From Curtobacterium sp. MCBA15_012 (lineage in GTDB: Bacteria > Actinomycetota > Actinomycetes > Actinomycetales > Microbacteriaceae): 64,000 nt of DNA. This document shows positions 7,560-15,447 of this stretch, one piece after another; within the stretch, counting starts at the first letter, position 1, and each line of letters opens with the position of its first letter. The notes below the pieces were generated by a model. That model saw only the letters and a program-made list of their open reading frames with translations. It was not told the origin of the DNA and did not search any database. Both the position numbers and the translations under genes were made by a program. The stretch spans positions 434,001 to 498,000 of the forward strand of contig NZ_CP126267.1 in NCBI RefSeq assembly GCF_001864935.2, written 5' to 3'.

Positions 7560-8618
7560 ATGCGCGTCGTCGTGGTGGGCGCCACCGGCAACGTCGGTAC
7601 GGGCGTGCTCCGACGGCTCGCGGCTGCGCGCCTGGCCGGGGACGGTCGGGCCGGCGAGGCCGACGGCCTGCAGGTCGTCGGTGTCGCCCGTCGTCTGCCC
7701 GACGCCCGGGTCGCGCCCTACGACGTGGCGGAGTGGCACCGGGTGGACGTCGGTGACCCGCACGCGGTCGACGCCCTCACCGCGGTGTTCCGGGATGCCG
7801 ACGCCGTGGTGCACCTGGCGTGGGCGCTCCAGCCGACGCACGACATCCCGGCGCAGCACCGGACGAACGTCACGGGGACGGCGAACGTCCTCGAGGCCGT
7901 CGCGCGCGCCGGCGTCGGGCAGGTCGTCGTGGCGTCGTCGGTCGGCACCTACCGCGGCGTCGACGTCGCGGGCAAGCGGACCCCCGTCGACGAGTCGTGG
8001 CCCGCGACCGGGATCCCGACGGCGACGTACTCGGTGCACAAGGCCGCGAACGAGGCCGCCATGGACGACTTCGAGCGGGAACACCCCGACATCGTCGTCA
8101 CCCGATTGCGGCCCGGCCTGGTGTTCCAGCGCGGGGTGGCCGCCGAGCTCCGCGGGCTGTTCCTCGGGCACCTCGTGCCGATGCGGATCGTCCGGTGGAT
8201 CCGCTGGGCCGTGCTGCCGCTGCCGTACCCGTTCGTGTTCCAGGCCGTGCACGCCGACGACCTCGCCGACGCGTACTGGCGCGCAGTGGACCGCCGAGCG
8301 GCCGGGGCGTTCAACATCGCCGCGGCCCCCGTCCTCACCCCGCCCCGGGTGGCGCGGGCGTTCGGCATGCTCGGCGCGGTCCGGGTGCCGCTCCGGCTCG
8401 TCCGCGGGCTCGTCACGCTGACCTGGCGGCTCCGCCTGCAGCCGACGGACGCCGGGTGGGTCGACATCGCCGCCGGGGTGCCCGTCATGCGCACCGACCG
8501 CGCCCGGGCCGAGCTCGGGTGGGAGCCGCGGCACTCGGCGGAGGAGGCCCTGCGGGTGCTCGTCGACGGCTTCGCGGACGGCGCGCACGTCGCGGCGTCC
8601 GGGCCGTTGCGGGGCTGA
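7560..8618 (+). CDS. NAD-dependent epimerase/dehydratase family protein
   Basis: A 352-residue extended SDR. It opens with the cofactor motif VVVGATGNVGTGVLRRL, has VVHLAW and ASSVGTYRG (Ser side of the active site), and YSVHKAANE supplying YxxxK. The C-terminal part is the variable substrate domain, including FQAVHADDLADAY. This group acts on nucleotide sugars or other small carbonyls; nothing here decides which. It follows the zinc dehydrogenase closely and probably shares its transcript. No Shine-Dalgarno sequence is obvious at the ATG. Confidence 0.88.
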   Translation: MRVVVVGATGNVGTGVLRRLAAARLAGDGRAGEADGLQVVGVARRLPDARVAPYDVAEWHRVDVGDPHAVDALTAVFRDADAVVHLAWALQPTHDIPAQHRTNVTGTANVLEAVARAGVGQVVVASSVGTYRGVDVAGKRTPVDESWPATGIPTATYSVHKAANEAAMDDFEREHPDIVVTRLRPGLVFQRGVAAELRGLFLGHLVPMRIVRWIRWAVLPLPYPFVFQAVHADDLADAYWRAVDRRAAGAFNIAAAPVLTPPRVARAFGMLGAVRVPLRLVRGLVTLTWRLRLQPTDAGWVDIAAGVPVMRTDRARAELGWEPRHSAEEALRVLVDGFADGAHVAASGPLRG

Positions 8619-8639
8619 CCGGGGTCGTACCCTGGTCGG

Positions 8640-9068
8640 GTGCTGACGCCGACGGACCTGCTCGGGGAGTGGCGCCTCGACCGGACGATCGAGGACCGCC
8701 TCGCCGGGCAGCACGGGACCGTCACCGGGACCACGACGCTCACCGCGACCGCTCCCGACGAGGTGCGCTGGGACGAGTCCGGCACGATGACCCTCGGCGG
8801 CCGCACCACCCCGGTGTCCCGGACGCTGACCGTGCGCCGTGGCCCGGACGGCACGTGGACGGTGCACTTCTCGGACGGACGGGTCTTCCACCCGTGGACC
8901 TGGGGGTCGACGGTCGAGCACGCCTGCGCGCCGGACGACTACCGGGGGATCCTCGACGGCGACCGGACCCGGTGGACCGTGCGCTGGGTGGTGGCGGGCC
9001 CGGCGAAGGACCACACGCTCGACAGCGTCCTGACGCGGCCCGGCAGCCGGGGTCGCACCGAGTCCTGA
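8640..9068 (+). CDS. DUF6314-type hypothetical protein
   Basis: A 142-residue soluble beta-rich protein. It resembles the family annotated DUF6314: DLLGEWRLDRTIEDR near the start, G/T-rich strands, a middle FSDGRVFHPW and a late YRGILDGDRTRWTVRWVVAGPAKD. That order suggests a small lipocalin-like barrel, but this is inference. The start is GTG at 8640, with TACCCT 6 bases upstream and no ribosome binding site, so a leaderless transcript is likely. It has no clear link with its neighbours and no catalytic residues can be named. Confidence 0.7.
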   Translation: MLTPTDLLGEWRLDRTIEDRLAGQHGTVTGTTTLTATAPDEVRWDESGTMTLGGRTTPVSRTLTVRRGPDGTWTVHFSDGRVFHPWTWGSTVEHACAPDDYRGILDGDRTRWTVRWVVAGPAKDHTLDSVLTRPGSRGRTES

Positions 9069-9115
9069 CCCGCGGCCCGTCCCACCGCGTCGGTCGTCCG
9101 CGGCAGACTGACCGC

Positions 9116-9793
9116 ATGGCCCGCAGAACCTCGTCCCCCGACGGCACCGACGCCCCGCGCCTGACCGCGACGGCACCGACCGACCTCGAGGACTGGACGC
9201 CGGCCCCCGGTGACCTGCTCACGGGCGACCGCGTCGAGGGCAAGCGCATCGGCGTCCTCGACGTCGCGGGGGAGCGGCTGCCCGACGTCGAGCTCGAGGA
9301 GTGCGTCGTCGACACGCTCCGGGCGGACGACACCGACCTGCGCGGCCTGCGGGTCCGCGACTCGACGATCGAGACCCTCGACGCCCCGGTCCTGCGGGCG
9401 TCGAGCAGCTCGTGGCGCGGGGTCCGCATCGGCGGCGGTCGCGTCGGTTCGGCGGAGCTGTACGACGCGGAGCTCAACGACGTCGTGTTCACCGGCCTGA
9501 AGCTCGGCTTCGTGAACCTGCGCGGCTCGACCCTCACCGACGTGGTGTTCCGCGACTGCGTGATCGACGAGCTCGACCTCGGCGACGCCCGGCTGCTGCG
9601 GGTGTCGTTCGAGGGGTTGACGATCCGCGCGGTCGAGGGCACCGGGACCCGGGTCGAGCACGTCGACCTGCGCCGCGCGGACCTCGACCGGGTCGAGCGG
9701 CTGGAGGGCCTGCGCGGCGCGACGATCGGCTCGGACCAGCTCTTCGCGCTCGCCCCGCTCCTCGCCGCGCAGGCCGGCTACCGCGTCGGCTGA
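9116..9793 (+). CDS. Pentapeptide repeat-containing protein
   Basis: A 225-residue protein whose middle (about residues 60-190) has the A(D/N)LxX five-residue rhythm of a right-handed quadrilateral beta-helix (for example DTDLRGLRV, AELYDAELNDVVFTGLKLGFVNLRGSTLTDVVF). The C-terminus LRGATIGSDQLFALAPLLAAQAGYRVG is typical of stand-alone actinobacterial members. Some relatives mimic DNA and protect gyrase from quinolones (Qnr, MfpA); that role cannot be claimed here. CAGACT lies 6 bases before the ATG, consistent with a leaderless mRNA. It is convergent with the flavoprotein ending at 9812. Confidence 0.88.
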   Translation: MARRTSSPDGTDAPRLTATAPTDLEDWTPAPGDLLTGDRVEGKRIGVLDVAGERLPDVELEECVVDTLRADDTDLRGLRVRDSTIETLDAPVLRASSSSWRGVRIGGGRVGSAELYDAELNDVVFTGLKLGFVNLRGSTLTDVVFRDCVIDELDLGDARLLRVSFEGLTIRAVEGTGTRVEHVDLRRADLDRVERLEGLRGATIGSDQLFALAPLLAAQAGYRVG

Positions 9794-9811
9794 CCCGCCG
9801 CCCAGGCCGGG

Positions 9812-10795
9812 TTACCGCGTCGGCTGACCCGCCGGTACCGCGGCCAGCGCCGCCGCGAGGTCCGCCCGCACCAGGTCCCCGTGCACCGCGGCCCCCGTCT
9901 GCGTCCCCGCCGCGGCCGAGGCGATCACGGTGGCCATCGGCGTGGTGACGTTCCCGGCCGCGTAGACCCCGCGCACCGACGTCTGCCCGGTGCCGTCCAC
10001 CGGGAGCGTGCCGCCGAACCGGAAGCCGTCGACCACGAAGTCCTCGACCGCCAGCCCGAGCCCGTCGAGGTGCTCGACGCGGGGCTCGGCCGTGCTCGAC
10101 GCGGCCAGGGCGTCGAGCGCCACGACCTCGCCCGACCCGAGCCGGACGCCGGTGAGGCGACCCGCGTCCGACTCGACCCGTGCGACCCGTTCGTCGCGCA
10201 CGGTGATCCCGCGCGCTGCGAACCCGGCCCGCGCGGTCGCGTCGACCAGGTCCGGGTCGGCGACGAACGCCGTCACCCGGTCGCTCAGGGTCCGGAACAT
10301 GAGCGCGTGGTGCGGCCCCGTCGGCGAGGTCACGAGCACACCGATCCGCTGGTCGCGGACCTCCCACCCGTGGCAGAACGGGCAGTGCACGACGCCGCGC
10401 CCCCACTGCTCCGCGAGCCCCGGCACGTCCGGCAGCACGTCGACGGCGCCGGAGGCGACGACCAGCCGACGGGCGGTGACGCGCCTGCCGGAGTCCAGCG
10501 TGACCGAGAACGCGACCGCGTCGGGACCGTCGGTCGGTGTCGCGGACGCGGCCACGATCCTCCCGTCCGTCACCGCGACGCCGTAGGAGACGACCTCCTG
10601 CCGACCGATGCGGTGCAGCTCGCGGGGCGCGACGCCCTCGCGGCCCAGGTAGTTGTGTGCGCCCGCCGCGGGCGCGTTGCGCGGTTCGCCGGAGTCGACG
10701 ACCAGGACGGACCGGCGTGACCGGCCGAGGATCAGTGCTGCGGACAGGCCGGCGGGGCCACCGCCGATGACGACGACGTCGAAGTGGTTCTGCAT
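9812..10795 (-). CDS. NAD(P)/FAD-dependent oxidoreductase, thioredoxin reductase-like
   Basis: A 327-residue flavoprotein: FAD motif VVIGGGPAGLSAAL at the N-terminus, a redox CPFC pair (Cys138/Cys141) in the thioredoxin-reductase position, and the closing GVYAAGNV motif. The NADPH segment (residues about 150-160, GVLVTSPTGPHHALMF) lacks the canonical GGGxSA of true TrxB, so the electron donor or partner may differ. It is divergent from an XRE-cupin regulator (10862) with three GGCAA/TTGCC half-sites between them, suggesting regulated expression. Confidence 0.88.
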   Translation of the reverse strand: MQNHFDVVVIGGGPAGLSAALILGRSRRSVLVVDSGEPRNAPAAGAHNYLGREGVAPRELHRIGRQEVVSYGVAVTDGRIVAASATPTDGPDAVAFSVTLDSGRRVTARRLVVASGAVDVLPDVPGLAEQWGRGVVHCPFCHGWEVRDQRIGVLVTSPTGPHHALMFRTLSDRVTAFVADPDLVDATARAGFAARGITVRDERVARVESDAGRLTGVRLGSGEVVALDALAASSTAEPRVEHLDGLGLAVEDFVVDGFRFGGTLPVDGTGQTSVRGVYAAGNVTTPMATVIASAAAGTQTGAAVHGDLVRADLAAALAAVPAGQPTR

Positions 10796-10826
10796 GCGGA
10801 CACCGTCCCGCCGTGCGTGCCGCGCT

Positions 10827-10852
10827 GGCAACCATCCTTGCCGGTCTGGCAA
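10827..10852. promoter_or_regulatory. Triple half-site operator between flavoprotein and XRE regulator
   Basis: GGCAA (10827-10831), TTGCC (10838-10842) and GGCAA (10848-10852) alternate at 11- and 10-base steps, one helical turn each. The last copy overlaps the CAACAT -10-like box of the regulator. This fits autorepression by the XRE protein. Confidence 0.55.
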
Positions 10853-10861
10853 CATGGCGGC

Positions 10862-11482
10862 ATGGACACCAGCCGGGAGGAACGGATCGCCACCCGCACG
10901 ACGGCCCAGGTGGTCGAGGCGGTCGGCCCACGACTCCGCGCCCTGCGTGCGCGACGAGACGTCACGCTGGGCGCGCTCTCCGAGCGCACCGGCATCTCCG
11001 TCTCGACGCTGTCCCGGCTCGAGTCGGGGCAGCGGAAGCCGACGCTCGAACTCCTGCTCCCGCTCGCGAAGGCGTACCAGGTGCCGCTCGACGACCTGGT
11101 CGGGGCGCCGCAGACCGGGGACCCGCGCGTGCACCTCAAGCCCGAGCAGCACGGCGGACGCGTGGTGGTGCCGCTCACCCGACGCACCGGGGGTGTCCGG
11201 TCGTTCAAGCAGCTGTACCCGCCCGAGCCCCCGACGGCCGACCGCACGCAGCGCACGCACGAGGGCTACGAGTGGCTCTACGTGCTGTCCGGACGGCTGC
11301 GGCTGCTCCTCGGCGACCGCGACTTCGACCTCGGGCCGGGTGAGGTCGTCGAGTTCGACACGCACACGCCGCACTGGGTCGGCAACACGAGCGACGAGGT
11401 CACCGAGGTGCTCTGCCTGTACGGGCCGCAGGGCGAGCGGGCGCACGTGCGGTCCCGCCCGGGGCGCAGCGACGGGGCGTGA
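10862..11482 (+). CDS. XRE-family regulator with C-terminal cupin
   Basis: A 206-residue protein: a helix-turn-helix XRE domain (about residues 25-80, LGALSERTGISVSTLSRLESGQRKPTLELL) followed by a cupin (EGYEWLYVLSGRLRLLLGD...LGPGEVVEFDTHTPHWVGN). Such proteins sense a small ligand in the cupin and control a neighbouring enzyme or exporter. The start at 10862 lies 6 bases after CAACAT. Three operator-like half-sites occupy the gap to the divergent flavoprotein gene, its probable target. Confidence 0.92.
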   Translation: MDTSREERIATRTTAQVVEAVGPRLRALRARRDVTLGALSERTGISVSTLSRLESGQRKPTLELLLPLAKAYQVPLDDLVGAPQTGDPRVHLKPEQHGGRVVVPLTRRTGGVRSFKQLYPPEPPTADRTQRTHEGYEWLYVLSGRLRLLLGDRDFDLGPGEVVEFDTHTPHWVGNTSDEVTEVLCLYGPQGERAHVRSRPGRSDGA

Positions 11483-11560
11483 CCGCGGGCCGGGACGGAC
11501 GTGGTCGGAGCCGCGCGGCGGTGTCGTGCAGCGTCGATGCGTCGGCGTCGATCCACCGTG

Positions 11561-11582
11561 GAACATGACATTCGGAATGTTC
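11561..11582. promoter_or_regulatory. AT-rich nested palindrome upstream of secreted-protein pair
   Basis: GAACAT-N10-ATGTTC contains a second palindrome, ACATTC-G-GAATGT (11568-11580). It stands out by its low GC in this genome and lies 55 bases before the GTG at 11637. It is a likely operator for the two secreted proteins. Confidence 0.5.
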
Positions 11583-11636
11583 TCGGCGCTCGGGCCCGAC
11601 GATGGCACCTCCCTGTCCCCGACCGGAGGAGGCACC

Positions 11637-12320
11637 GTGCCCCGTTCCCCCCGTCCCGTCCGCCTGGCGCTCGCCGGCACCGTGATCGCGCTCGCCGCGT
11701 GCGCGGTCGCCCCGGCCACCGTCGCCAGCGCCGCCCCGACCGTGCCCGCGTCCGCCAGCACCGCCGCGGACCGTCCGCTCGTGACCTCGTTCGCCCAGCA
11801 GACGTTCGTCCGCGACCAGCTCGTCGTGGTCCGGGTCGCGCTCGGGCTGTCCACCCCGAACCCGGTCGACGTCCGCGACGACCAGGGCCGCCTCGTCGCC
11901 ACCACGCCGACCGGCGGGCAGACCTCGCTCATGCTCCGCCCGGACGGGCAGGACCACGCGCGCTACACGGTGGTCTCCCGCGACGGCGCCGAGCGCACCG
12001 ACACGATCACGGTCGACTTCTCGGGGCTGCCGCTCGACGCGCCGTCCGACCACACCGACACCGACGAGGTCCAGCGCATCTCGCGCGCCGTCGCGGGCGG
12101 GTCGCTCGACCACACCCTGCGCGTCACGGGTGTCCCCGGTGCGACGATCACCCTCACGGTGAACGGTGTCGCGACCTCGGCGACGGCCGACGCCACCGGC
12201 AGCGCGGCACTCCCGGCGCACTTCACCCCCGGGCAGAACGCGATCGCGCTGTCGCAGTCCCTCGGCGCGAAGCAGTCCGTCGTCCGGACGTACGGCTACC
12301 AGCTCGGGGGCGGCCGGTGA
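11637..12320 (+). CDS. Secreted protein of unknown function
   Basis: A 227-residue protein with an N-terminal signal peptide (RSPRPVRLALAGTVIALAACAVAPATVASA, hydrophobic core about residues 9-25). The mature part is Thr/Val-rich and probably beta-sandwich, with a late GVPGATITLTVNGVATSATADATGSAALPA segment like an Ig-type or surface repeat. No family is recognised. GTG at 11637 was chosen for the GGAGGAGG just upstream; an ATG at 11566 in frame would give 24 extra residues lacking signal-peptide character. It overlaps the next gene by 4 bases, so both are translated together. Confidence 0.75.
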   Translation: MPRSPRPVRLALAGTVIALAACAVAPATVASAAPTVPASASTAADRPLVTSFAQQTFVRDQLVVVRVALGLSTPNPVDVRDDQGRLVATTPTGGQTSLMLRPDGQDHARYTVVSRDGAERTDTITVDFSGLPLDAPSDHTDTDEVQRISRAVAGGSLDHTLRVTGVPGATITLTVNGVATSATADATGSAALPAHFTPGQNAIALSQSLGAKQSVVRTYGYQLGGGR

Positions 12321-12946
12321 GCGCCCGCCGCCTCGGGGTGACCACGGCCCTCGTGCTCGGCGTCGGTGCCGCCCTCGTCGTACCGACCGCCGCCACCGCG
12401 GCGACCGCGACAGGGGTGCCCACCCCGACCGCTCCGTCGACCGTCGCCGCGGCGTCCGCGCACGCCAGCGCGCTGCACGTGGACGCGGTCCGCGCCACCC
12501 GGACCGGCTACACCGTCCTGGTCAGCGGCGGGACGCCGTACGCCTCGGCGAGCATCCGTACCGCGCTGCCGCACTCCCCGGTCCACGAGGAGTGGCTCGA
12601 CGCCGACGGCTCCGGGGTGTTCTCGATCCGCGCGTCCACGGCGTTCTCGTTCGGCGTGGTGATCGAGGACGAGACCGGCGCGCGCCTCGAGACCGTCGTG
12701 GGTTCCGGGCGGCGCGGTGACCAGGGCCTCGCTGCCGTGGTCGAGCACCGGGACTGGTCCGGCCCGGTCGTCCGGGTGGCGGGCGCCGACGGGTTCGCCG
12801 TCGTGACCGACGAGCACGGGCGGGAGCTCGGCGCCGACGTGGTCGGGGCGCTCGGCCTCGACACCGTGCAGCTGCCGTCCTCGGTCCGCGCCGGTGACGT
12901 CGTGCACGTCGCGGTCGACGGTGAGACGGTGTCGCTGCGGGTCTGA
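12317..12946 (+). CDS. Secreted protein of unknown function, coupled to previous gene
   Basis: A 209-residue protein with a signal peptide (RRLGVTTALVLGVGAALVVPTAATAATA). The mature part has repeated Thr/Val strands like its upstream neighbour. The GTG at 12317 shares bases with the preceding stop codon (GTGA), a clear translational-coupling arrangement, so the two exported proteins probably work together. No catalytic motif or known domain is visible. A strong hairpin at 12971-13006 follows. Confidence 0.78.
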   Translation: MSARRLGVTTALVLGVGAALVVPTAATAATATGVPTPTAPSTVAAASAHASALHVDAVRATRTGYTVLVSGGTPYASASIRTALPHSPVHEEWLDADGSGVFSIRASTAFSFGVVIEDETGARLETVVGSGRRGDQGLAAVVEHRDWSGPVVRVAGADGFAVVTDEHGRELGADVVGALGLDTVQLPSSVRAGDVVHVAVDGETVSLRV

Positions 12947-12970
12947 CCCGTCGGCACTCCCGTGCCGTCA

Positions 12971-13006
12971 CCGCACCCCCGGTCCCGCCGTGGACCGGGG
13001 GTGCGG
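12971..13006 (+). terminator. Hairpin terminator
   Basis: CCGCACCCCCGGTCC and its exact complement form a 15-base stem with a 6-base loop, 24 bases past the stop codon at 12946. There is no T run, as is usual in such GC-rich genomes. Confidence 0.75.
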
Positions 13007-13073
13007 TGCGTCCGGGCCAGCGGTGCTTCCGGGGCCGGCGTGCGTCCGGGCCAGCGGTGCTTCCGGGGCCGGC
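13006..13073. repeat. Two tandem 34-base repeats plus a decayed third copy
   Basis: The units at 13006-13039 and 13040-13073 are identical. A third unit beginning at 13074 keeps GTGCGTCCGG then diverges, and GGTGCGTCCGGGTCAGCGGT recurs near 13139. The 13007-13149 gap has no gene. Confidence 0.8.
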
Positions 13074-13149
13074 GTGCGTCCGGCGTCAGCGGTGCGACCG
13101 GGACCGATGGCGTGTCGGGGAGCACCGTTCGTCCGGTGGTGCGTCCGGG

Positions 13150-13911
13150 TCAGCGGTGCGTCCAGCGCCCGCCGGCCCGACGCCGGAACGCGACCCGGAA
13201 CCGCCGCGCCCACCGCCGCACCGGGTTCGCCCGCCGCCCGTTCACCCGGAACGTGTGGAACGCCCGCCGCGTGCGGAGCAGCGCCGAACCGATGCCCGAG
13301 AACGGCCGCGCCGACACCTCGACCGTGAGCGCACGGTCGACCACGACCCGCCAGGCCGGGTCGAACGCCATCGCCAGGTCGACGTCGTCGTGCACCTCGG
13401 GGTCGTCCCGGTGCACGCGCCCACGGGCCGCGGTCCAGGTCGAGCGCCGCAGGGCCGTCGCCGAGCCGAACAGGGGCGCCCGCCCGAGCGCCGACCAGAC
13501 GAGCAGGAAGTACGGGCCCATGTAGAGCAGGTCCCACACGCGGCGCACCACGGGACCGCCGTCGTAGGGGCGTCCGGGACCGGTGACCGCGACGACGTCG
13601 GACCGCTCGAGCAGCCGCAGGGCGGTCGCGATCCACCCGGGCGGCGGGACCGAGTCGGCGTCCAGGCGCACGATGACGTCGCCGGCGGCGTGGTCGTACC
13701 CGCGGGCGGACGCCCGGGCGATGCCGCGGACGGGTTCGTGCAGCACGACCGCCCCGGCACGCCGTGCGACCGCGACGCTGTCGTCCGTGCTGCCGTTGTC
13801 GACCACGACGACCTCGTCGGGCGGTCGGGTCTGCGCCGACAGGGCACGCAGACAGCGGGCGAGGTGCTCGGCGTCGTCGAGCACCGGGACGACGACGGTC
13901 ACACTCGGCAC
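13150..13911 (-). CDS. Glycosyltransferase family 2 protein
   Basis: A 253-residue GT-A fold enzyme, probably transferring a sugar from a nucleotide donor at the cytoplasmic membrane face. The N-terminal VTVVVPVLDDAEHLARCL binds the nucleotide; VVVDNGSTDDS and VRLDADSVPP (DxD-like metal motif) are clear. One hydrophobic segment, LLYMGPYFLLVWSAL, could touch the membrane, and the C-terminus is highly basic (RRWARRFRVAFRRRAGGR). The start is GTG at 13911 with CAGGAT 7 bases upstream. Acceptor and product cannot be predicted. It is divergent from the envelope operon at 14078. Confidence 0.88.
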   Translation of the reverse strand: MPSVTVVVPVLDDAEHLARCLRALSAQTRPPDEVVVVDNGSTDDSVAVARRAGAVVLHEPVRGIARASARGYDHAAGDVIVRLDADSVPPPGWIATALRLLERSDVVAVTGPGRPYDGGPVVRRVWDLLYMGPYFLLVWSALGRAPLFGSATALRRSTWTAARGRVHRDDPEVHDDVDLAMAFDPAWRVVVDRALTVEVSARPFSGIGSALLRTRRAFHTFRVNGRRANPVRRWARRFRVAFRRRAGGRWTHR

Positions 13912-14077
13912 CCCTGCGATCCTGCCGCAGCCGCGCTGGACGGACGGCAGGATCCGCGTTGCACGGACGGATCCGCGCTCCGTGGCGTTCCTGGGCGAGG
14001 CCGCAGTGCGGTCCGCGCACGGTCGGCTCCAACGCCCCGGGTGACCTGCCCGTGGCGACCCGACCGGAAGGCCGACC

Positions 14078-15007
14078 ATGACCACGAACCCACCCGGGAA
14101 CGACTCCGGGACGCCCATCCACGACGCGACGGCAGCGGCCGAGGGCCACGAGGTGCGCCCCGGCGTCTTCGTCCCGTCCTTCGCCGGCGGCTCGACCGAC
14201 ACCCCGTCCGGCGACAGCACCTTCGACGACGCCGCCTTCGACGACACCGTCCGTCGCCCCGAGGGCTTCGACGACGTCGAGCCGCTCGACGCGCTGCCCG
14301 CCGACGAGCAGCTCCCCGCGACACCGTCCGCCGCGGGCGCCGCTGCCCCCGTGACGTCGAGCACGACGACCGGCGGCGGCTTCGACGACGCCGTCGGCGG
14401 CCCGCTCGGCGGTCCGTCGTCCGGCATCGGCGGCACGACCGGCTCCGTCCCGAGCACCGGCGGGCCGACCGGCGGCGACTCAGGCTCCGGATCCGGTGGC
14501 AAGGCCGACGCAGCCAAGGGTGCCGCCCAGGACGTCGCCGGTGACGCGAAGGCCAAGGCGGCCGACGTCGCCGGCACGGCCAAGGAGCAGGCGGCCAACG
14601 TCGCATCCGAGGTCGGTGACCACGCCAAGCAGCTCTACGGCCAGGCGTCCGAGACGCTCAAGGGCCAGGCCGCCGACCAGCAGCAGCGTGCCGCCGGGGG
14701 CCTCCGCAGCCTCGGCGAGCAGCTCGGTCGGATGGCCGAGAACGACGACGAGCAGGGCGTCGCGTCGAAGGTCGTCCGCGACCTGTCGACCCGTGCCACC
14801 TCGGTCGCCGGCTACCTCGAGGACCGCGACCCCGGTTCGCTCCTCAGCGAGGTGAAGTCCTTCGCCGCGAAGCGCCCCGGAACGTTCATCGCGCTCGCCG
14901 CCGGCGCCGGGCTGCTCGCCGGCCGCCTGACCAAGGCGCTCACCGCCGAGGTGAAGCACGAGAAGGAAGCCGAGCACCACACCGACGGGACGGTGGACGG
15001 CGCATGA
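14078..15007 (+). CDS. LEA-like protein with C-terminal hydrophobic segment
   Basis: A 309-residue protein in three parts: an acidic Asp/Gly/Thr-rich disordered N-terminus (residues 1-140), an Ala/Lys/Asp-rich helical stretch with 11-residue-like periodicity (about 145-215, KADAAKGAAQDVAGDAKAKA), and a membrane segment, GTFIALAAGAGLLAGRL (about 275-295). It begins an operon with a holin-family protein and a DUF3618 protein joined by ATGA overlaps. Such trios occur in Actinobacteria and are thought to protect or shape the envelope under osmotic stress. That role is inferred. The ATG has GGAAGG upstream. Confidence 0.75.
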   Translation: MTTNPPGNDSGTPIHDATAAAEGHEVRPGVFVPSFAGGSTDTPSGDSTFDDAAFDDTVRRPEGFDDVEPLDALPADEQLPATPSAAGAAAPVTSSTTTGGGFDDAVGGPLGGPSSGIGGTTGSVPSTGGPTGGDSGSGSGGKADAAKGAAQDVAGDAKAKAADVAGTAKEQAANVASEVGDHAKQLYGQASETLKGQAADQQQRAAGGLRSLGEQLGRMAENDDEQGVASKVVRDLSTRATSVAGYLEDRDPGSLLSEVKSFAAKRPGTFIALAAGAGLLAGRLTKALTAEVKHEKEAEHHTDGTVDGA

Positions 15008-15447
15008 GCCAGAGCACGCCCGGGGGCTTCCCGGCCGCGGAGCCGTCACCCGAGGAGCGCGCGGCCACGACCCCGCTCGGCCAGCTGCTGTCCGACGTGT
15101 CCCAGGACCTGTCGACGCTGTTCCGTCAGGAGGTCGCCCTCGCCAAGGCCGAGCTGACCCAGTCGGCCAAGAAGGCGGGCAAGGCCGGCGGCATGTTCGG
15201 CGGCGCCGGACTCACCGCGCTGTTCGCCCTGCTGTTCCTGTCGATCGCCGCCTGGTGGGGTCTCGGGTACCTCATCGGCAACGCGTGGTCGGCGGTCGTG
15301 ATCGCCGTCGTGTACGGCATCGTCGCGGCGGTCCTCGCCGTCCGCGGCCGCCGGGAGATCAAGGAGATCCAGGGCGCCCCGCAGACGGTCGAGACCGTCA
15401 AGGAAGTCCCCGAAGCACTCAAGCCGAACACCGGGAGGAACCGATGA
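15004..15447 (+). CDS. Phage holin-family (actinobacterial holin-X type) membrane protein
   Basis: A 147-residue protein: an amphipathic N-terminal helix (LGQLLSDVSQDLSTLFRQEVALAKAELTQSAKKAG), then two transmembrane helices (about residues 62-82 and 90-112) and a charged tail. This matches the PF07332-type family called putative actinobacterial holin-X. Despite the name it is chromosomal and has no lysis partner here, so a lytic function is unlikely. It overlaps the genes on both sides by 4 bases (ATGA), so the three are translationally coupled. Confidence 0.88.
   Translation: MSQSTPGGFPAAEPSPEERAATTPLGQLLSDVSQDLSTLFRQEVALAKAELTQSAKKAGKAGGMFGGAGLTALFALLFLSIAAWWGLGYLIGNAWSAVVIAVVYGIVAAVLAVRGRREIKEIQGAPQTVETVKEVPEALKPNTGRNR

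Noticed and set aside
15004..15447. Prophage because of a holin-family gene
   Set aside because: The family is a chromosomal actinobacterial membrane protein; no other phage gene lies nearby.
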